A stretch of DNA of 64,000 nt, taken from positions 3,782,001-3,846,000 of the forward strand of contig CP118523.1 of assembly GCA_029227815.1 (NCBI GenBank), read 5' to 3'. The stretch comes from Clostridiaceae bacterium M8S5. GTDB taxonomy: Bacteria > Bacillota > Clostridia > Tissierellales > MCWD3. Shown piece after piece: positions 28,129 through 38,281 of the stretch. The notes below the pieces were generated by a model. That model made no database searches. It was not told where the DNA came from and saw only the letters and a list, made by a program, of their open reading frames with translations. Position 1 is the first letter of the stretch, and the number at the start of each line of letters is the position of its first letter. Made by a program: the position numbers and the translations under genes.

Positions 28129-28866
28129 TTAAAATTTTGCACTATTTATAATATCATCAAAAAATTTAGTTTTATCACCTTTTTTATGTATCTCTCTAAC
28201 AATTAAACCATCTTGTAAAAAGACTATTCTATCGCAATAACTTGCAGAAAAGGGATCATGTGTTACCATAAGTATACTTGCATTACACTCTTCATGTAAT
28301 AACTCAAAATATGATAAGACTTTTTTAGAAGACCTTGAATCTAGATTTCCTGTCGGTTCATCAGCAAATATTATCTTAGGATTATTTACAATAGCACGAC
28401 ATATTGCTACTCTTTGCTGTTGTCCTCCAGATATTTCATACGGATATCTTTCCATTATTTCTCCTATCCCTAGCATATTGGCAAAATCAACAACCACATT
28501 GTCCTGATTAATTTCATATTTCTTATCTAAAATTAATGGTATCATAATATTCTCTTTTACAGTTAAGCTATTAAGTAAATTGAAGTCCTGAAACACCATT
28601 CCAATATTATTTCTTCTAAATAAAGATAATTCATTCTTTTTCATCTTACATATATTGTTGCCCCATATGTTTATTTCTCCTTCATCACACTTGTCAATTC
28701 CAGAAGCCACATTTAACAAAGTTGTTTTTCCACTTCCTGATGTGCCCATAACACCAACAAACTCATTATTTTTTAGCGTCAAATTTATATCTTTTAATGC
28801 TACCTGATTAATTCTATTATTTGTACGATATTTTTTTGATACGTTTTTTATTTCTAAAACATCCAC
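28129..28866 (-). CDS. BceA-like ABC transporter ATP-binding protein
   Basis: This 245-residue ATPase has Walker A GTSGSGKTT, Q-loop GMVFQDFNLL, signature ISGGQQQR, Walker B IIFADEPTGNLD and switch HDPFSASYCDR. The sequence belongs to the MacB/BceA type. It starts at a GTG after AAAGGATTTG. A good -10 (TATAAT, 28934-28939 region on the reverse strand) lies upstream. It forms one unit with the permease at 26145. It resembles the ATPase at 44686, but that copy comes with a two-component system. Confidence 0.9.
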   Translation of the reverse strand: MDVLEIKNVSKKYRTNNRINQVALKDINLTLKNNEFVGVMGTSGSGKTTLLNVASGIDKCDEGEINIWGNNICKMKKNELSLFRRNNIGMVFQDFNLLNSLTVKENIMIPLILDKKYEINQDNVVVDFANMLGIGEIMERYPYEISGGQQQRVAICRAIVNNPKIIFADEPTGNLDSRSSKKVLSYFELLHEECNASILMVTHDPFSASYCDRIVFLQDGLIVREIHKKGDKTKFFDDIINSAKF

Positions 28867-29049
28867 ACTATCAAATCCTTTGCTTTAGTAATTGAAATTC
28901 TCAAAAGTAAGGGGTTCTTGTTATACCATTATATCACAGGTCACTTCTAAAAGTTTACTCCATGGAATATAATCTACAAATTTTACACATTATGCAACGA
29001 TTTTAACTCTGTACTTAGCTATAATATTTTATTATATAAATTTTTCAAA

Positions 29050-29567
29050 ATCGAGTAGGAGGCGGAGACTAACCGCCGACCTCTTCGAGTTCCACTCTAT
29101 TTTCAGTTAGATAGTCCCTTTTTAAGGGTTATCTGCTTTCAAGCATGAACTTGCCCTCTTAACAACTCTCATTTAACTATAATCAAGTCCTTCCCTAATC
29201 TTAACTTTCGAAAAGAGTCAAGCAGTACTATGACTTGAACTGATTTCTGAATGGACATAGGTTACTAAGTGAAGAAGTTCATCCTCATGCATAGCATATC
29301 ATTCAGACCTCCCCCGTTAAGAACGTAATCTTTCACTCCATATATCTGCCACATTAACACAATACACTTTCGAGTAGTATCGGGCTTCAGTTTGTTTAGC
29401 AACCTTACCCAGTGCATCATGCCTCAAATGTGATTTCTGTACGTCAGACCAGAGATTTGCCTACACCTTCCTTCAGATTTCACCTCACGATGGACACCCT
29501 TGGTGTTCAACTATGCGTTTGCTACTACTAAGCCACGCTAAGGACTTTCACCTATTAGATTGCGCCC
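29050..29567 (-). mobile_element. Group II intron fragment, RNA domains without the reverse transcriptase ORF
   Basis: Read on the reverse strand, the segment begins near GCGCAATC and contains characteristic group II intron domain I strings: AGGTGAAAGTCC, AACACCAAGGGTGTCCATCG, TCTGGTCTGACG, ACTGGGTAAGGTTGCT and GGGGGAGGTCTG, followed by AAGTCATAGTACTG. No maturase ORF follows and no domain V is recognised. The sequence ends after a GC-rich hairpin (GAGGTCGGCGG with CCGCCTCCT). GC content is clearly higher than the surroundings. It begins about 15 bp past the terminator of the nucleotidase gene. The identification is from memory of intron sequences, so subclass is left open. Confidence 0.65.
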
Positions 29568-29581
29568 CTGCAGGGCAAACT

Positions 29582-29622
29582 AAAAAAAGGATTACCTAAT
29601 TAAACTGGGTAATCCTTTTTTT
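29582..29622 (-). terminator. Terminator after the 5'-nucleotidase gene
   Basis: AAAAAAAGGATTACC pairs with GGGTAATCCTTTTTTT around a 10-nt loop. It is a strong symmetric hairpin immediately after the nucleotidase stop on the reverse strand, and the intron fragment follows. Confidence 0.85.
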
Positions 29623-29625
29623 CTT

Positions 29626-31680
29626 TTATTTAATTGGTATCAATAACTTCTGTCCAACTATTATCATATTTGCATTTTTGAGCTCATTGTACTTAGCTAA
29701 TTCTTCCCATTTAAGTCCGAATTTCTTAGCTATTTTCCAAAGTCTATCTCCCTTCTCTACTGTATATGAGTTAGGATTTATTTTAACTGCAGGTTCAACT
29801 ATTTTTTGTTCCTTGATAGGCACTTTAATTATCTCTTGTTCTTTTGGTGGTTTATTTTTTGGAGCATTTTTATCTACAATTTTTCCTTCTTTTATTAACT
29901 CGTTAACATTAAGTGATTTGATATTTTTTGTTCTTCCATCTTCTGAAGTAGGTATTTTTATCTTTCCTTCCTTCACTAACTTAAATACTTCTTCTTTATA
30001 TGGACTTTCTAAGTTAACACCAACTATTTTCCAGTTGTTATCCACTGTAGGAACTAAAGCTCCTTTTTTAACTTCTTTTGTGTAACGGATGATTAACTCA
30101 CGAATTCTTCCACCATCTTGGTACTCTTCATAAGCATCATAGTATTTATCTTCACTTTTTATAAGTTTTAAGCTCTTTAATGTACCAAAACGATAGTTAT
30201 TAACTGCAAGCTTGTAAACTTTCTTAGGGTCTAAGTCTTTTCCTTTTATTTTTACATTCTTGATTCTGCTATCTTTTGACTGGCTTAAATCTATATCATA
30301 GTTAAGTCCTGAGAACATATCATAATTATAGCCTCTTACCTCTGGGTTAAAGCTAATTGTAATATCGCCTTCTTTTATTGTGTTATAATAACTAGCTGAC
30401 CACTCCATATATTTTAGAAGATTTTCACCTGTTATGTTAACACCCATAAGCGTATTATCGTATTTATATATATATGCCACGTCTTTCTTTTTGAAATCTC
30501 CTGCTTTTAGGTTTGACCCAAAGTTAAACAATGCCGCTGAACTAACATCAGATTTTGCATAATGCATTTGAACTTCATTTATTAAATCTATTACTGCTGT
30601 GTCTTGTATTTGTGCAGTAGGCATAGTTGTTATTTTATCATCACCTGTAATATAGTCTGGCGATTGTATAAAGTCAGCTTCTATTTTTCCTACAACTTTA
30701 TTAGCATCCTCTATAGATTTATCATGTACATTTTTATAATCTTTTAATATTGTTTCATCTTCTTTTATTTTGTATGTCTCTAAATTTTCACCAGTTACTT
30801 CTTTTACTACCCATTTGTCATTTTCTTTGTTTAATTTAACTTGTACTTTCGCTAATGCCCATCCATATTTCTTAGGCTCTACTATTCTAACACCATTTAC
30901 TTCTTCGTTAACAGCCGAGTGAGCATGTCCAGCTAATATAGCATCAAACTCAGGACAGGCCTGTGCTACTTCTCTAACACCTTCATATCCATGCTCGCCG
31001 TCTGGACCGATATGATAAGCACCTACTAATACATCATATTTACCTTCTAATTCTTTTATAACTTTTTTAGTTTCTTCTAAAACTGGTTTAAATTCTAATC
31101 CTTTAAAATGTGACGGAGTGCTTGCTTCCCAAACTGGCACATATGGTGGTACCATACCTATAACAGCAACTCTAACACCATCAACTTCAAAAATCTTATA
31201 TGCATCTATGTACCTTTTATTAGTACCTTCTTTATAAATGTTAGCTGATAGTACAGCTCCTTTAAATCCTTTGATATTCTTTTCTACTATATCTAATCCA
31301 AAATTAAACTCATGATTCCCTATTGCCCATACATCGTATTTCATATCGTTCATAACTTCTATCATAGGATGTACTGGAAGATCGTGAAATAATGATGCAC
31401 TATTATCTTGTATTGTATCTCCACAGTCTATTAAAAGTGCGTTTGGATCTTTTTCACGTTCTTGCTTTACTAAAGTCTTTATCTTTGCAAGTCCCGCATC
31501 GCTATCAACTGAATCTGTTGCATAGTTATAAGCATATATACGCCCATGCAAGTCAGCTGTTTGTAAAATTGTAACAGTTTTTCCCTCTGACTCAGTCGCA
31601 AAAACACTGTTCATTGGAGCCATGATAAGTAATGTTATAGCTAATATAAACATCATGGCTTTTAATTGCTTTTTACCCAT
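29626..31680 (-). CDS. Secreted 5'-nucleotidase / metallophosphatase with C-terminal LysM
   Basis: This is 684 residues. A signal peptide cleaved near VFA-TE is followed by a metallophosphoesterase domain (TADLHGR, DCGDTIQD, GNHEFNFG, AGHAHS). Next comes a 5'-nucleotidase C-terminal domain (FNFGSNLKAGDF, MGVNITGENLLKYMEWS, NYDMFSGLNYDID). A Pro/Lys/Glu-rich linker and one LysM repeat (YTVEKGDRLWKIAKKFGL) make up the last 45 residues. It would hydrolyse extracellular nucleotides or related phosphates while bound to peptidoglycan. It is monocistronic with a GAAGGAG site and a TATAAT at about 31721. Confidence 0.92.
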   Translation of the reverse strand: MGKKQLKAMMFILAITLLIMAPMNSVFATESEGKTVTILQTADLHGRIYAYNYATDSVDSDAGLAKIKTLVKQEREKDPNALLIDCGDTIQDNSASLFHDLPVHPMIEVMNDMKYDVWAIGNHEFNFGLDIVEKNIKGFKGAVLSANIYKEGTNKRYIDAYKIFEVDGVRVAVIGMVPPYVPVWEASTPSHFKGLEFKPVLEETKKVIKELEGKYDVLVGAYHIGPDGEHGYEGVREVAQACPEFDAILAGHAHSAVNEEVNGVRIVEPKKYGWALAKVQVKLNKENDKWVVKEVTGENLETYKIKEDETILKDYKNVHDKSIEDANKVVGKIEADFIQSPDYITGDDKITTMPTAQIQDTAVIDLINEVQMHYAKSDVSSAALFNFGSNLKAGDFKKKDVAYIYKYDNTLMGVNITGENLLKYMEWSASYYNTIKEGDITISFNPEVRGYNYDMFSGLNYDIDLSQSKDSRIKNVKIKGKDLDPKKVYKLAVNNYRFGTLKSLKLIKSEDKYYDAYEEYQDGGRIRELIIRYTKEVKKGALVPTVDNNWKIVGVNLESPYKEEVFKLVKEGKIKIPTSEDGRTKNIKSLNVNELIKEGKIVDKNAPKNKPPKEQEIIKVPIKEQKIVEPAVKINPNSYTVEKGDRLWKIAKKFGLKWEELAKYNELKNANMIIVGQKLLIPIK

Positions 31681-31987
31681 GTTTTAACACTCCTTCTTTA
31701 ATTAGTTTCCTTTATATTATATTATAAAAGATTTTTTTATACAATAAAAACCCCATAAATTACAGCTTTAAAAGTCATCATAAAAATAATCTGAGGCTTC
31801 AAATTCAAAACTTTATCTAAAGAAAGATAATCAATAAATCCTACACGACATTAAAATAGCTTTTTTATCATTATTACAATTGGAATAACGGATGATTCTC
31901 CGAGTTAGAATAATGTTTTTTTATTGTTTCCATACAAAAAACAAAGAGTCATACTCTAAAGCATGACCCTAATTTATCGCTAAATTA
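31681..31987. other. Intergenic region: nucleotidase promoter
   Basis: A reverse-strand TATAAT (31721-31726) is the likely -10 of the nucleotidase gene. The rest holds no gene or structure I can support, apart from the aminotransferase terminator at its right end. Confidence 0.5.
31945..31970 (-). terminator. Terminator after the PatB-like gene
   Basis: On the reverse strand AGGGTCATGC pairs imperfectly with GTATGACTCT and is followed by TTTGTTTTTT. Confidence 0.75.
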
Positions 31988-33163
31988 CTAACCTATTACA
32001 TTCTGTATCCTAATCAAAGCATCTTCTAATATTTCTCTTGGACATGCAAAGTTTATTCTTGCAAAACCTTCGCCACCTTTTCCAAACCAATGTCCACTGT
32101 CTAATCCAACTTTCGCTTTATTTATGAGTATATCATCTAATAACTCTGTGTTTTCTGTGATACTTCTGAAATCCAACCATCCTAGATAAGTTCCCTCTGG
32201 CTTTGTAAATTTAACTTTCGGCATCTTTTCTTTAATAAATCTATCGATAAATCTGACATTATCCTCTAAATATTGGGTTACATTTTCAAGCCATTCTTCG
32301 CCATAGTTATATGCAGCTATTATTGCTTCTATCCCAAATGTATTTGCTGATTCTAGTGAATTACGCACCAATTGGTGTATATAGTTATTACGTATTTTTT
32401 CATTTGGTATTATAACATTTGATGTTTTTAGCCCTGCTATATTAAATGTTTTACTAGGAGCTGTACATGTAATACTGTTTTGTGCAAATTCATCTGAAAT
32501 ACTTGCAAAAGGTATATGTTTATGTCCTTTATATATTAAATCCCTGTGGATTTCATCTGATATTATAATTACATCATTCTCTATACATATTTCTCCTAAT
32601 TTTATAAGCTCTTCTCTAGACCATACTCTACCTACTGGATTATGTGGATTACATAAAATCATCATTTTGACATATGGATTTTTAGCCTTTTCTTTTAAAT
32701 CATCAAAATCTATGATGTACTTATCATCTTTTTGAATTAACTGATTATGTTCGATTTGGCATCCATTGTTCAATATTGCTTCTCCAAATGGATAGTAAAC
32801 TGGATTTTGGATTATTATTTTATCACCCGGCTTACAAAATGCTTGCACACATTGGTTTACCGCTGTTACTATCCCTGGAGTAAACACTATCCATTCTTTT
32901 TTTACATCCCAGTTATGCCTTCTTTTATTCCAATTTATAACTGCATTATGAAAGTTATCTTCTATAAATGCATAACCAAAAATACCATGTTTAGCTCTGT
33001 TGATGATAGCATCAATTACAGGCTGTGGACATTTAAAATCCATGTCTGCAACCCATAGCGGAAGTAAATCACTTCTACCGAATTGTTCTTTCAAAAATGT
33101 AGTATCCCATTTTACTGAATATGTATTATTTCTTTCTATTATTTCATTTAAATTATACTTCAT
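31988..33163 (-). CDS. MalY/PatB family PLP-dependent aminotransferase / C-S lyase
   Basis: This 391-residue fold-type I PLP enzyme has LPLWVADMDFKCPQPVIDAI near the N-terminus (the PatB/MalY hallmark), NPHNPVGRVWSREEL, the cofactor Asp in IISDEIHRDLIY and the Schiff-base Lys in TAPSKTFNIAGLKTSN. Members of this subgroup are cystathionine beta-lyases that split C-S bonds, or transaminases. The length is normal. It has an AAAAGGAGA site, is a single gene, and ends at the 31945 terminator. The precise substrate is not decidable by eye. Confidence 0.9.
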   Translation of the reverse strand: MKYNLNEIIERNNTYSVKWDTTFLKEQFGRSDLLPLWVADMDFKCPQPVIDAIINRAKHGIFGYAFIEDNFHNAVINWNKRRHNWDVKKEWIVFTPGIVTAVNQCVQAFCKPGDKIIIQNPVYYPFGEAILNNGCQIEHNQLIQKDDKYIIDFDDLKEKAKNPYVKMMILCNPHNPVGRVWSREELIKLGEICIENDVIIISDEIHRDLIYKGHKHIPFASISDEFAQNSITCTAPSKTFNIAGLKTSNVIIPNEKIRNNYIHQLVRNSLESANTFGIEAIIAAYNYGEEWLENVTQYLEDNVRFIDRFIKEKMPKVKFTKPEGTYLGWLDFRSITENTELLDDILINKAKVGLDSGHWFGKGGEGFARINFACPREILEDALIRIQNVIG

Positions 33164-33266
33164 ATATACTTCTCCTTTTAGTTAAATTTACTCTTTGTCT
33201 AAATCTTTGCAATTTATTACTATTTGTTAAAGCAGTTAAACTGCATCATACTGACTTAGATTATTT

Positions 33267-35348
33267 TTAATATGGACATTCCACCTCATGTTTAATTCTG
33301 TTCCCCCAGTGTAGTGGTTCATTTATCCTAGTTATTTTCCAAACTCCATTTATTAATTTAAATTTTATCTCATAATCATCAAAGCAAAGTATATTATCTG
33401 ATGTAACATACCCTCTATCTCCAGATGGCAACTGTACTTTTATCCATTTCTTATCTTGGTTATATACTATAAAATATAAGCATTTTACACTTTCATTACT
33501 TAGTTGATTTATAACCTCCGCGTTTATATCTGGCTTTTGATATATGTCTACTTTTTCTTTTATAAGAACTTTGCCCTCTTGCTCTTTATCATATAAAAAA
33601 GGAAAATTAAACCCTTTGCTCTCCTTACCTTCTACTCCACCAAGTTTTATATTATTCATTATTGCTTCCCATTCGTACCATCTGAAGTTTTTTGTATCAG
33701 AATCAAGAAAATGTTCTACGCAATCATCTTTCTCATCAATAAAATAACGCCCTGACCCATACAACCTCACAACAATACTATCGTCTATATGATTAGTTAT
33801 AAACTCTTTATCTTTCTGACTTATTGCCTTGAATAATTGTTCTTTAAACTTCTTAAATGATTCTGATTTATCAGATTCATCAACTGGATTGATAACAACT
33901 TTTTCATATGTCTCTGTATCCTTCCAATCTACCTTGCCATTTTTGTATAAAATACCTTTTTTACCCCCTATTTTCACAATAGCTTTACCATCCTTAAAAG
34001 GAGTATACTCATCATACTCAGGCTCAATAATCATCTTACCTGTTTTATCTACAAATCCCCATTCTCCTAATACTTTTACTGCAAAAACATCTTCTAAAGC
34101 ATATTCTATATCATCATATTTATAGCCAGTTATGTTTTTACCTTGAGGATTTATTAATGCATGTTTACTATTTTTCTCTGCAATCGAATATCCATCAAAT
34201 TCATCATGATGTCGAACATTATATACACTATCTGCATCCAATGTAGTTATGTTTTCTCCTTTTGCATTTAATAATGAATATTTATCATTAATTTTTACTA
34301 TAGCATAGTTTGAATTAAAAACACTTGCTTCGTCGAAAACGAATCCAGTTATGTTTTTTCCTTTTTTATCTATGTATCCATATTTACCGTTTTTCCTTAC
34401 TATAGCATAGTCTGAATTAAATTCACTTGCTCCATCGAATATGAACTCAGTTATTTTTTTACCTTTTTTATCTATGTATCCATATTTACTGTTCATCATT
34501 GCTATAGCATAGTCATTTGTAAAATTCTCACTATAGTCAAACTGACAATCTATCACTTGTTTTCCAAATTCGTCAATGTATCCATATTTATCGTTCTCTC
34601 TTACCCTTGCTAATCCTCCCCTAAAAGGATTAACATCATCGTATATTTGTGATGTTATACGTATCCCTTGCTTGTTAACATACCCCCACTTATCTTCTTT
34701 TTTAAAAGCTATACAGTTATCCTTAGAATCTTCTATATCATCGTACTTACATTGTAATATTATATTTCCTTTTTCATCTATCAAACCTACCTTACTATTA
34801 GCACCCACATACATACGATTATCTGAACTTTGGCGAATATAATCAAACTTATATCCTGTTAAGTTCTTTCCTTTTTTATTTATCAATGCCCACTTATTGT
34901 CTTTTTGTACTATTGCACAATATTTATTAAAATCTTTTGCATCATCAAATTCAAATCTTGTAATATTTTTGCCTTCTTTATTTATAAATGCCCATTTGTT
35001 ATTCTTTTTTACTAGTGCAATACCATTATAAAAATTACGTGCATCATCAAATTTATATCCTATGACTAATTTACCTTTTGTGTTGATATATCCACATTTG
35101 TCATTACTTTTAACAAGTGCTAATCCTTCATTAAAGTTTTCACAATGGCTAAATTTAGGTTTTATAATGACATTACCAAATTGATCTTTATATCCATAAA
35201 GATTGTTTGATTCATCGTAGAAAGTATCTAATTCTATTGTATACTTCTGCTTAATAGCATTTTTTTCAGTTTTTGAATTAGCTTTAACGCTGTAGTTAAT
35301 ATTTGTTAATAATATTATAGTTGTTAATATGGCAAATATTTTTTTCAT
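33267..35348 (-). CDS. Secreted WG-repeat protein with SH3-like C-terminal domain
   Basis: This is 693 residues. A signal peptide (IFAILTTIILLTNINYSVKA) is followed by about thirteen WG-type repeats over residues 45-480, each with a core such as YGYIDKKGK followed by a hydrophobic strand and F-x-x-A-x-x-F. A 150-residue domain and an SH3b-like segment (KVDIYQKPDINAEVINQLS, RGYVTSDN) close the protein. WG repeats are predicted beta-propeller-like folds for surface or protein binding; the function is unknown. It is a paralogue of 36230-38170 across an intervening pseudouridine synthase gene. Confidence 0.88.
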   Translation of the reverse strand: MKKIFAILTTIILLTNINYSVKANSKTEKNAIKQKYTIELDTFYDESNNLYGYKDQFGNVIIKPKFSHCENFNEGLALVKSNDKCGYINTKGKLVIGYKFDDARNFYNGIALVKKNNKWAFINKEGKNITRFEFDDAKDFNKYCAIVQKDNKWALINKKGKNLTGYKFDYIRQSSDNRMYVGANSKVGLIDEKGNIILQCKYDDIEDSKDNCIAFKKEDKWGYVNKQGIRITSQIYDDVNPFRGGLARVRENDKYGYIDEFGKQVIDCQFDYSENFTNDYAIAMMNSKYGYIDKKGKKITEFIFDGASEFNSDYAIVRKNGKYGYIDKKGKNITGFVFDEASVFNSNYAIVKINDKYSLLNAKGENITTLDADSVYNVRHHDEFDGYSIAEKNSKHALINPQGKNITGYKYDDIEYALEDVFAVKVLGEWGFVDKTGKMIIEPEYDEYTPFKDGKAIVKIGGKKGILYKNGKVDWKDTETYEKVVINPVDESDKSESFKKFKEQLFKAISQKDKEFITNHIDDSIVVRLYGSGRYFIDEKDDCVEHFLDSDTKNFRWYEWEAIMNNIKLGGVEGKESKGFNFPFLYDKEQEGKVLIKEKVDIYQKPDINAEVINQLSNESVKCLYFIVYNQDKKWIKVQLPSGDRGYVTSDNILCFDDYEIKFKLINGVWKITRINEPLHWGNRIKHEVECPY

Positions 35349-35469
35349 ATTAGAACCCCTTTCTCCAATATATATTATAACAAACTCTCTTCCAAAATTA
35401 TGTTAATTTTAGATTATAAATAAATTGTATTATATAATACATACTCTAATATAAAATACAACAGCTCTA

Positions 35470-36162
35470 TTAATCAAATAATATAAACGGCATTGTTTGT
35501 GGTCTATTTAGCTGAAACTGCACTATTTTATTTGTTTTAGGATGCTTAAAAGAAAGCTCTCCTGCAAATAATGCAATCTGTGACCATGTTTTCTTTTTCG
35601 TAAATTTTTTATTATATTTTGTATCTCCCCAAAGTGGATAACCGTGATGTGATAGTTGTACTCTTATTTGATGATGCCTTCCAGTTACTAAGTTAACTTT
35701 AACTAAGCTCAACTTTCCATGTTCTTCATCATTTATACTATTTAACACTCTATACTGGAGTATAGCTTCTTTAGCTCCTTTTGTACTTTCATCTACTGCT
35801 TTGGACATATTTATGGTCTTTAACCTTTTAAGATAATCTTTTAATGTTCCTTCTTTTTGCTCTATTTCTCCACATACTGTGCAATAATATGTCTTTTTTA
35901 TTTGTTTGTTTTGTATTTGCTTGTTTAGGTGACTACATGCTGATTTAGTCTTTGCAAATACCATTATTCCCCCTACTGGTCTATCTAACCTATGTACTAT
36001 AGCAGTGTAAGGTTCTTTCGAGCTTTTATTTTTTTCTATAAGATATTCCTTTATCAGTGATAACATGTCTTTATCCTTAGTTTTATCTGATTGTGATGGT
36101 ACTTTGGGTGGTTTTTCTACTACTATAATGTATTTATCTTCGTATAGAACATTTAGCCTCAT
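35470..36162 (-). CDS. RluA-family pseudouridine synthase
   Basis: This is 230 residues with the catalytic motif HRLDRPVGGIMVFAKT (nucleophile Asp), IVVEKPPKVPSQ near the start, and GRHHQIRVQLSHHGYPLWGDTKY at the C-terminus. It converts uridine to pseudouridine in rRNA or tRNA. No S4 domain is present, so it is the short RluA/RluC-like form and the target site is not predictable. It sits between the two WG-repeat genes, all on the same strand, with its own AGAGGA site. Confidence 0.92.
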   Translation of the reverse strand: MRLNVLYEDKYIIVVEKPPKVPSQSDKTKDKDMLSLIKEYLIEKNKSSKEPYTAIVHRLDRPVGGIMVFAKTKSACSHLNKQIQNKQIKKTYYCTVCGEIEQKEGTLKDYLKRLKTINMSKAVDESTKGAKEAILQYRVLNSINDEEHGKLSLVKVNLVTGRHHQIRVQLSHHGYPLWGDTKYNKKFTKKKTWSQIALFAGELSFKHPKTNKIVQFQLNRPQTMPFILFD

Positions 36163-36229
36163 ATTTAATCCTCTTTATCAATTTTTCTATTTTATCAACG
36201 TTTACTAGCCTTTATCGTCTGAATCCAGC

Positions 36230-38170
36230 TCATTCAACAATATATACTTTTAATTTCCAGACACCTTTTTCTTTTACAAACATAATATTATCATCATATG
36301 TGCCTTGTACATTCTCTTTTATTACATACCCTCTTTCTCCTGTAGGTAATTGTATCTTAATCCACTTTCCCTCATCTTTTTCAATGAAGCACCAACTCAT
36401 CTCTCCAACTCTTAAAACACTGTAATTTTCCTTTGAGATAATTTTTGAATCTTTATTAGGTTTATCATATACACTTACATTATCATTAATACATACTACA
36501 TAAGATGTCCTATCATAAAAATCTGTTTGAAGCGGTTTTAAACCATCTGGTTCTATAAATCTATCATAAACATATGGAAATATAAATTCATTTTTCTTGT
36601 TATTTATCACTCCACCTATTTTAACAATATGTTTTAAATTGCTCCAAAAAAGTGTATTTTCGTTATATAAGTGGTTTTCTAAAAATTGTGCTGAGTTTTC
36701 ACAAGGACCATACATATCATCGATAACATCTTTATGTAAATGTGCTTTTATAAAATCTACATCTTTTTTATCTATAGCCTCTAAAAGTTGTTTTTTAAAG
36801 CTTTTAAAATCATCATGCTTCTCTGAGTCATCTATAGGCGTAAGTGTAGTTTTTTCATATGTCTCTACTCTTTTCCATTCGATTTCTCCTGACTTATCTA
36901 ATAAGCCAATTTTACCGCCTATTCTCACTATAGCTTTTCCATCTTTAAAGCTAGCACTAGTATCAAATTGTGGCTCAAAAATTACGTTTCCTTTACTATC
37001 TATATATCCCCATTCTCCCATTTCTCCAACAACTACTAAACCATCAGAAAACTCACCAATACTATCATATTTAAACTCTGTTATGTTCTTTCCTTCTCTA
37101 TTTATTAACCCGAATTTGTCATCTCTACTAACTACTGCAATCCCATCTTTAAAGCTACAAGCTCTATCATACTTAAAATCTATCACTACTTCACCATTTT
37201 CATTAATATATCCAAACTTTTTGTTCTTTTCAACTGGTGCTAAACCCTCTGAAAACTCACTAGGCATATCATATTCATAGTTTGGTATATTCTGACCTTC
37301 TTTATTTATAATTGCCCATTTATCCCCTATTTTCACAGATGCATAGCTTTGCTGAAATTTCTGACCCAAGTCAAACGTACAATCTATCACTCTCTCTCCT
37401 TTTTTATTTATGTATCCGTACTTATTATCTTTTCCAACTAATGCATAACCATCTGAAAAATCACCAATTTCATCATATTCTAGCTCCGTTATATTTTTTC
37501 CTTCTTTATTGATTAGACCCCATTTACCATCCTTGCAAACATAACCTAAGCCTTGTTGAAATTCATTAGCACTATCATATATAAATCCAGTTAAGCTTTT
37601 GTTATCTTTATTAATATACCCATATTTTTCATCTTTTCGAACTATAGCATAATTTCCTTGAAAGTCTCTAGCCCATTGATATTGCAATTCTATTACAACA
37701 TCGCCGTTTTTGTCTATATATCCCCATTTATGATCTTTATTTACTACTGCATATCCTTCTGCAAATCTTTCAGCACCATCAAATTCAAAATCTACAACTA
37801 CCTCACCTTTTTTGTTTATATATCCACATTTTCCATCTCTCATGACAACAGCATAATCTTCATAAAAATCATCTGCATGATCAAACTCTGCTTGTATTAC
37901 GATATTTCCATATTGGTCACAATAACCATACTTACATTTTATATCATCATAATTAGCATATAAATTAATCTCGTTTTCTCTTTTGTCTTTTTCCTGTTTC
38001 TGCGTGTTTGATTCATTTTCCTGACCTTTTGTTACTTCATTTTTTTCATTTTTTTTGTCTTCCTGTAGTTTTGTTTTATTGTCAATATCCTTGTTTACAT
38101 TATCAATTTTTTTTGTGCATCCCGAACATATAAGTACTGTTGCTGTTATAATCAAAAGTAACTTTTTCAC
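36230..38170 (-). CDS. WG-repeat lipoprotein with SH3-like C-terminal domain
   Basis: This is 646 residues starting at a GTG after an AGGGGGG site. The lipoprotein signal ends in CSGCT (Cys at about 18), followed by a Lys/Glu/Asn-rich linker of about 50 residues. About eleven WG repeats follow (YGYCDQYGN through IGLLDKSG). The C-terminal domain has VYDKPNKDSKIISKENYS and GYVIKENVQ, as in the paralogue at 33267. It would be anchored on the outer membrane face. The pair differ in anchoring: one lipidated, the other apparently released. Confidence 0.88.
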   Translation of the reverse strand: MKKLLLIITATVLICSGCTKKIDNVNKDIDNKTKLQEDKKNEKNEVTKGQENESNTQKQEKDKRENEINLYANYDDIKCKYGYCDQYGNIVIQAEFDHADDFYEDYAVVMRDGKCGYINKKGEVVVDFEFDGAERFAEGYAVVNKDHKWGYIDKNGDVVIELQYQWARDFQGNYAIVRKDEKYGYINKDNKSLTGFIYDSANEFQQGLGYVCKDGKWGLINKEGKNITELEYDEIGDFSDGYALVGKDNKYGYINKKGERVIDCTFDLGQKFQQSYASVKIGDKWAIINKEGQNIPNYEYDMPSEFSEGLAPVEKNKKFGYINENGEVVIDFKYDRACSFKDGIAVVSRDDKFGLINREGKNITEFKYDSIGEFSDGLVVVGEMGEWGYIDSKGNVIFEPQFDTSASFKDGKAIVRIGGKIGLLDKSGEIEWKRVETYEKTTLTPIDDSEKHDDFKSFKKQLLEAIDKKDVDFIKAHLHKDVIDDMYGPCENSAQFLENHLYNENTLFWSNLKHIVKIGGVINNKKNEFIFPYVYDRFIEPDGLKPLQTDFYDRTSYVVCINDNVSVYDKPNKDSKIISKENYSVLRVGEMSWCFIEKDEGKWIKIQLPTGERGYVIKENVQGTYDDNIMFVKEKGVWKLKVYIVE

Positions 38171-38281
38171 AAATATACCCCCCTATTAAATCTTTAATCT
38201 CTCTTATATTGCAATGAATTTGCTATAATAAGTATAGCATATTTCAAAATTACTACAACATTAAAAGACATATATGACGAA

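Noticed and set aside
29050-29567. Possible rRNA fragment because of higher GC
   Set aside because: No conserved rRNA strings are present; the strings match group II intron domain I instead.
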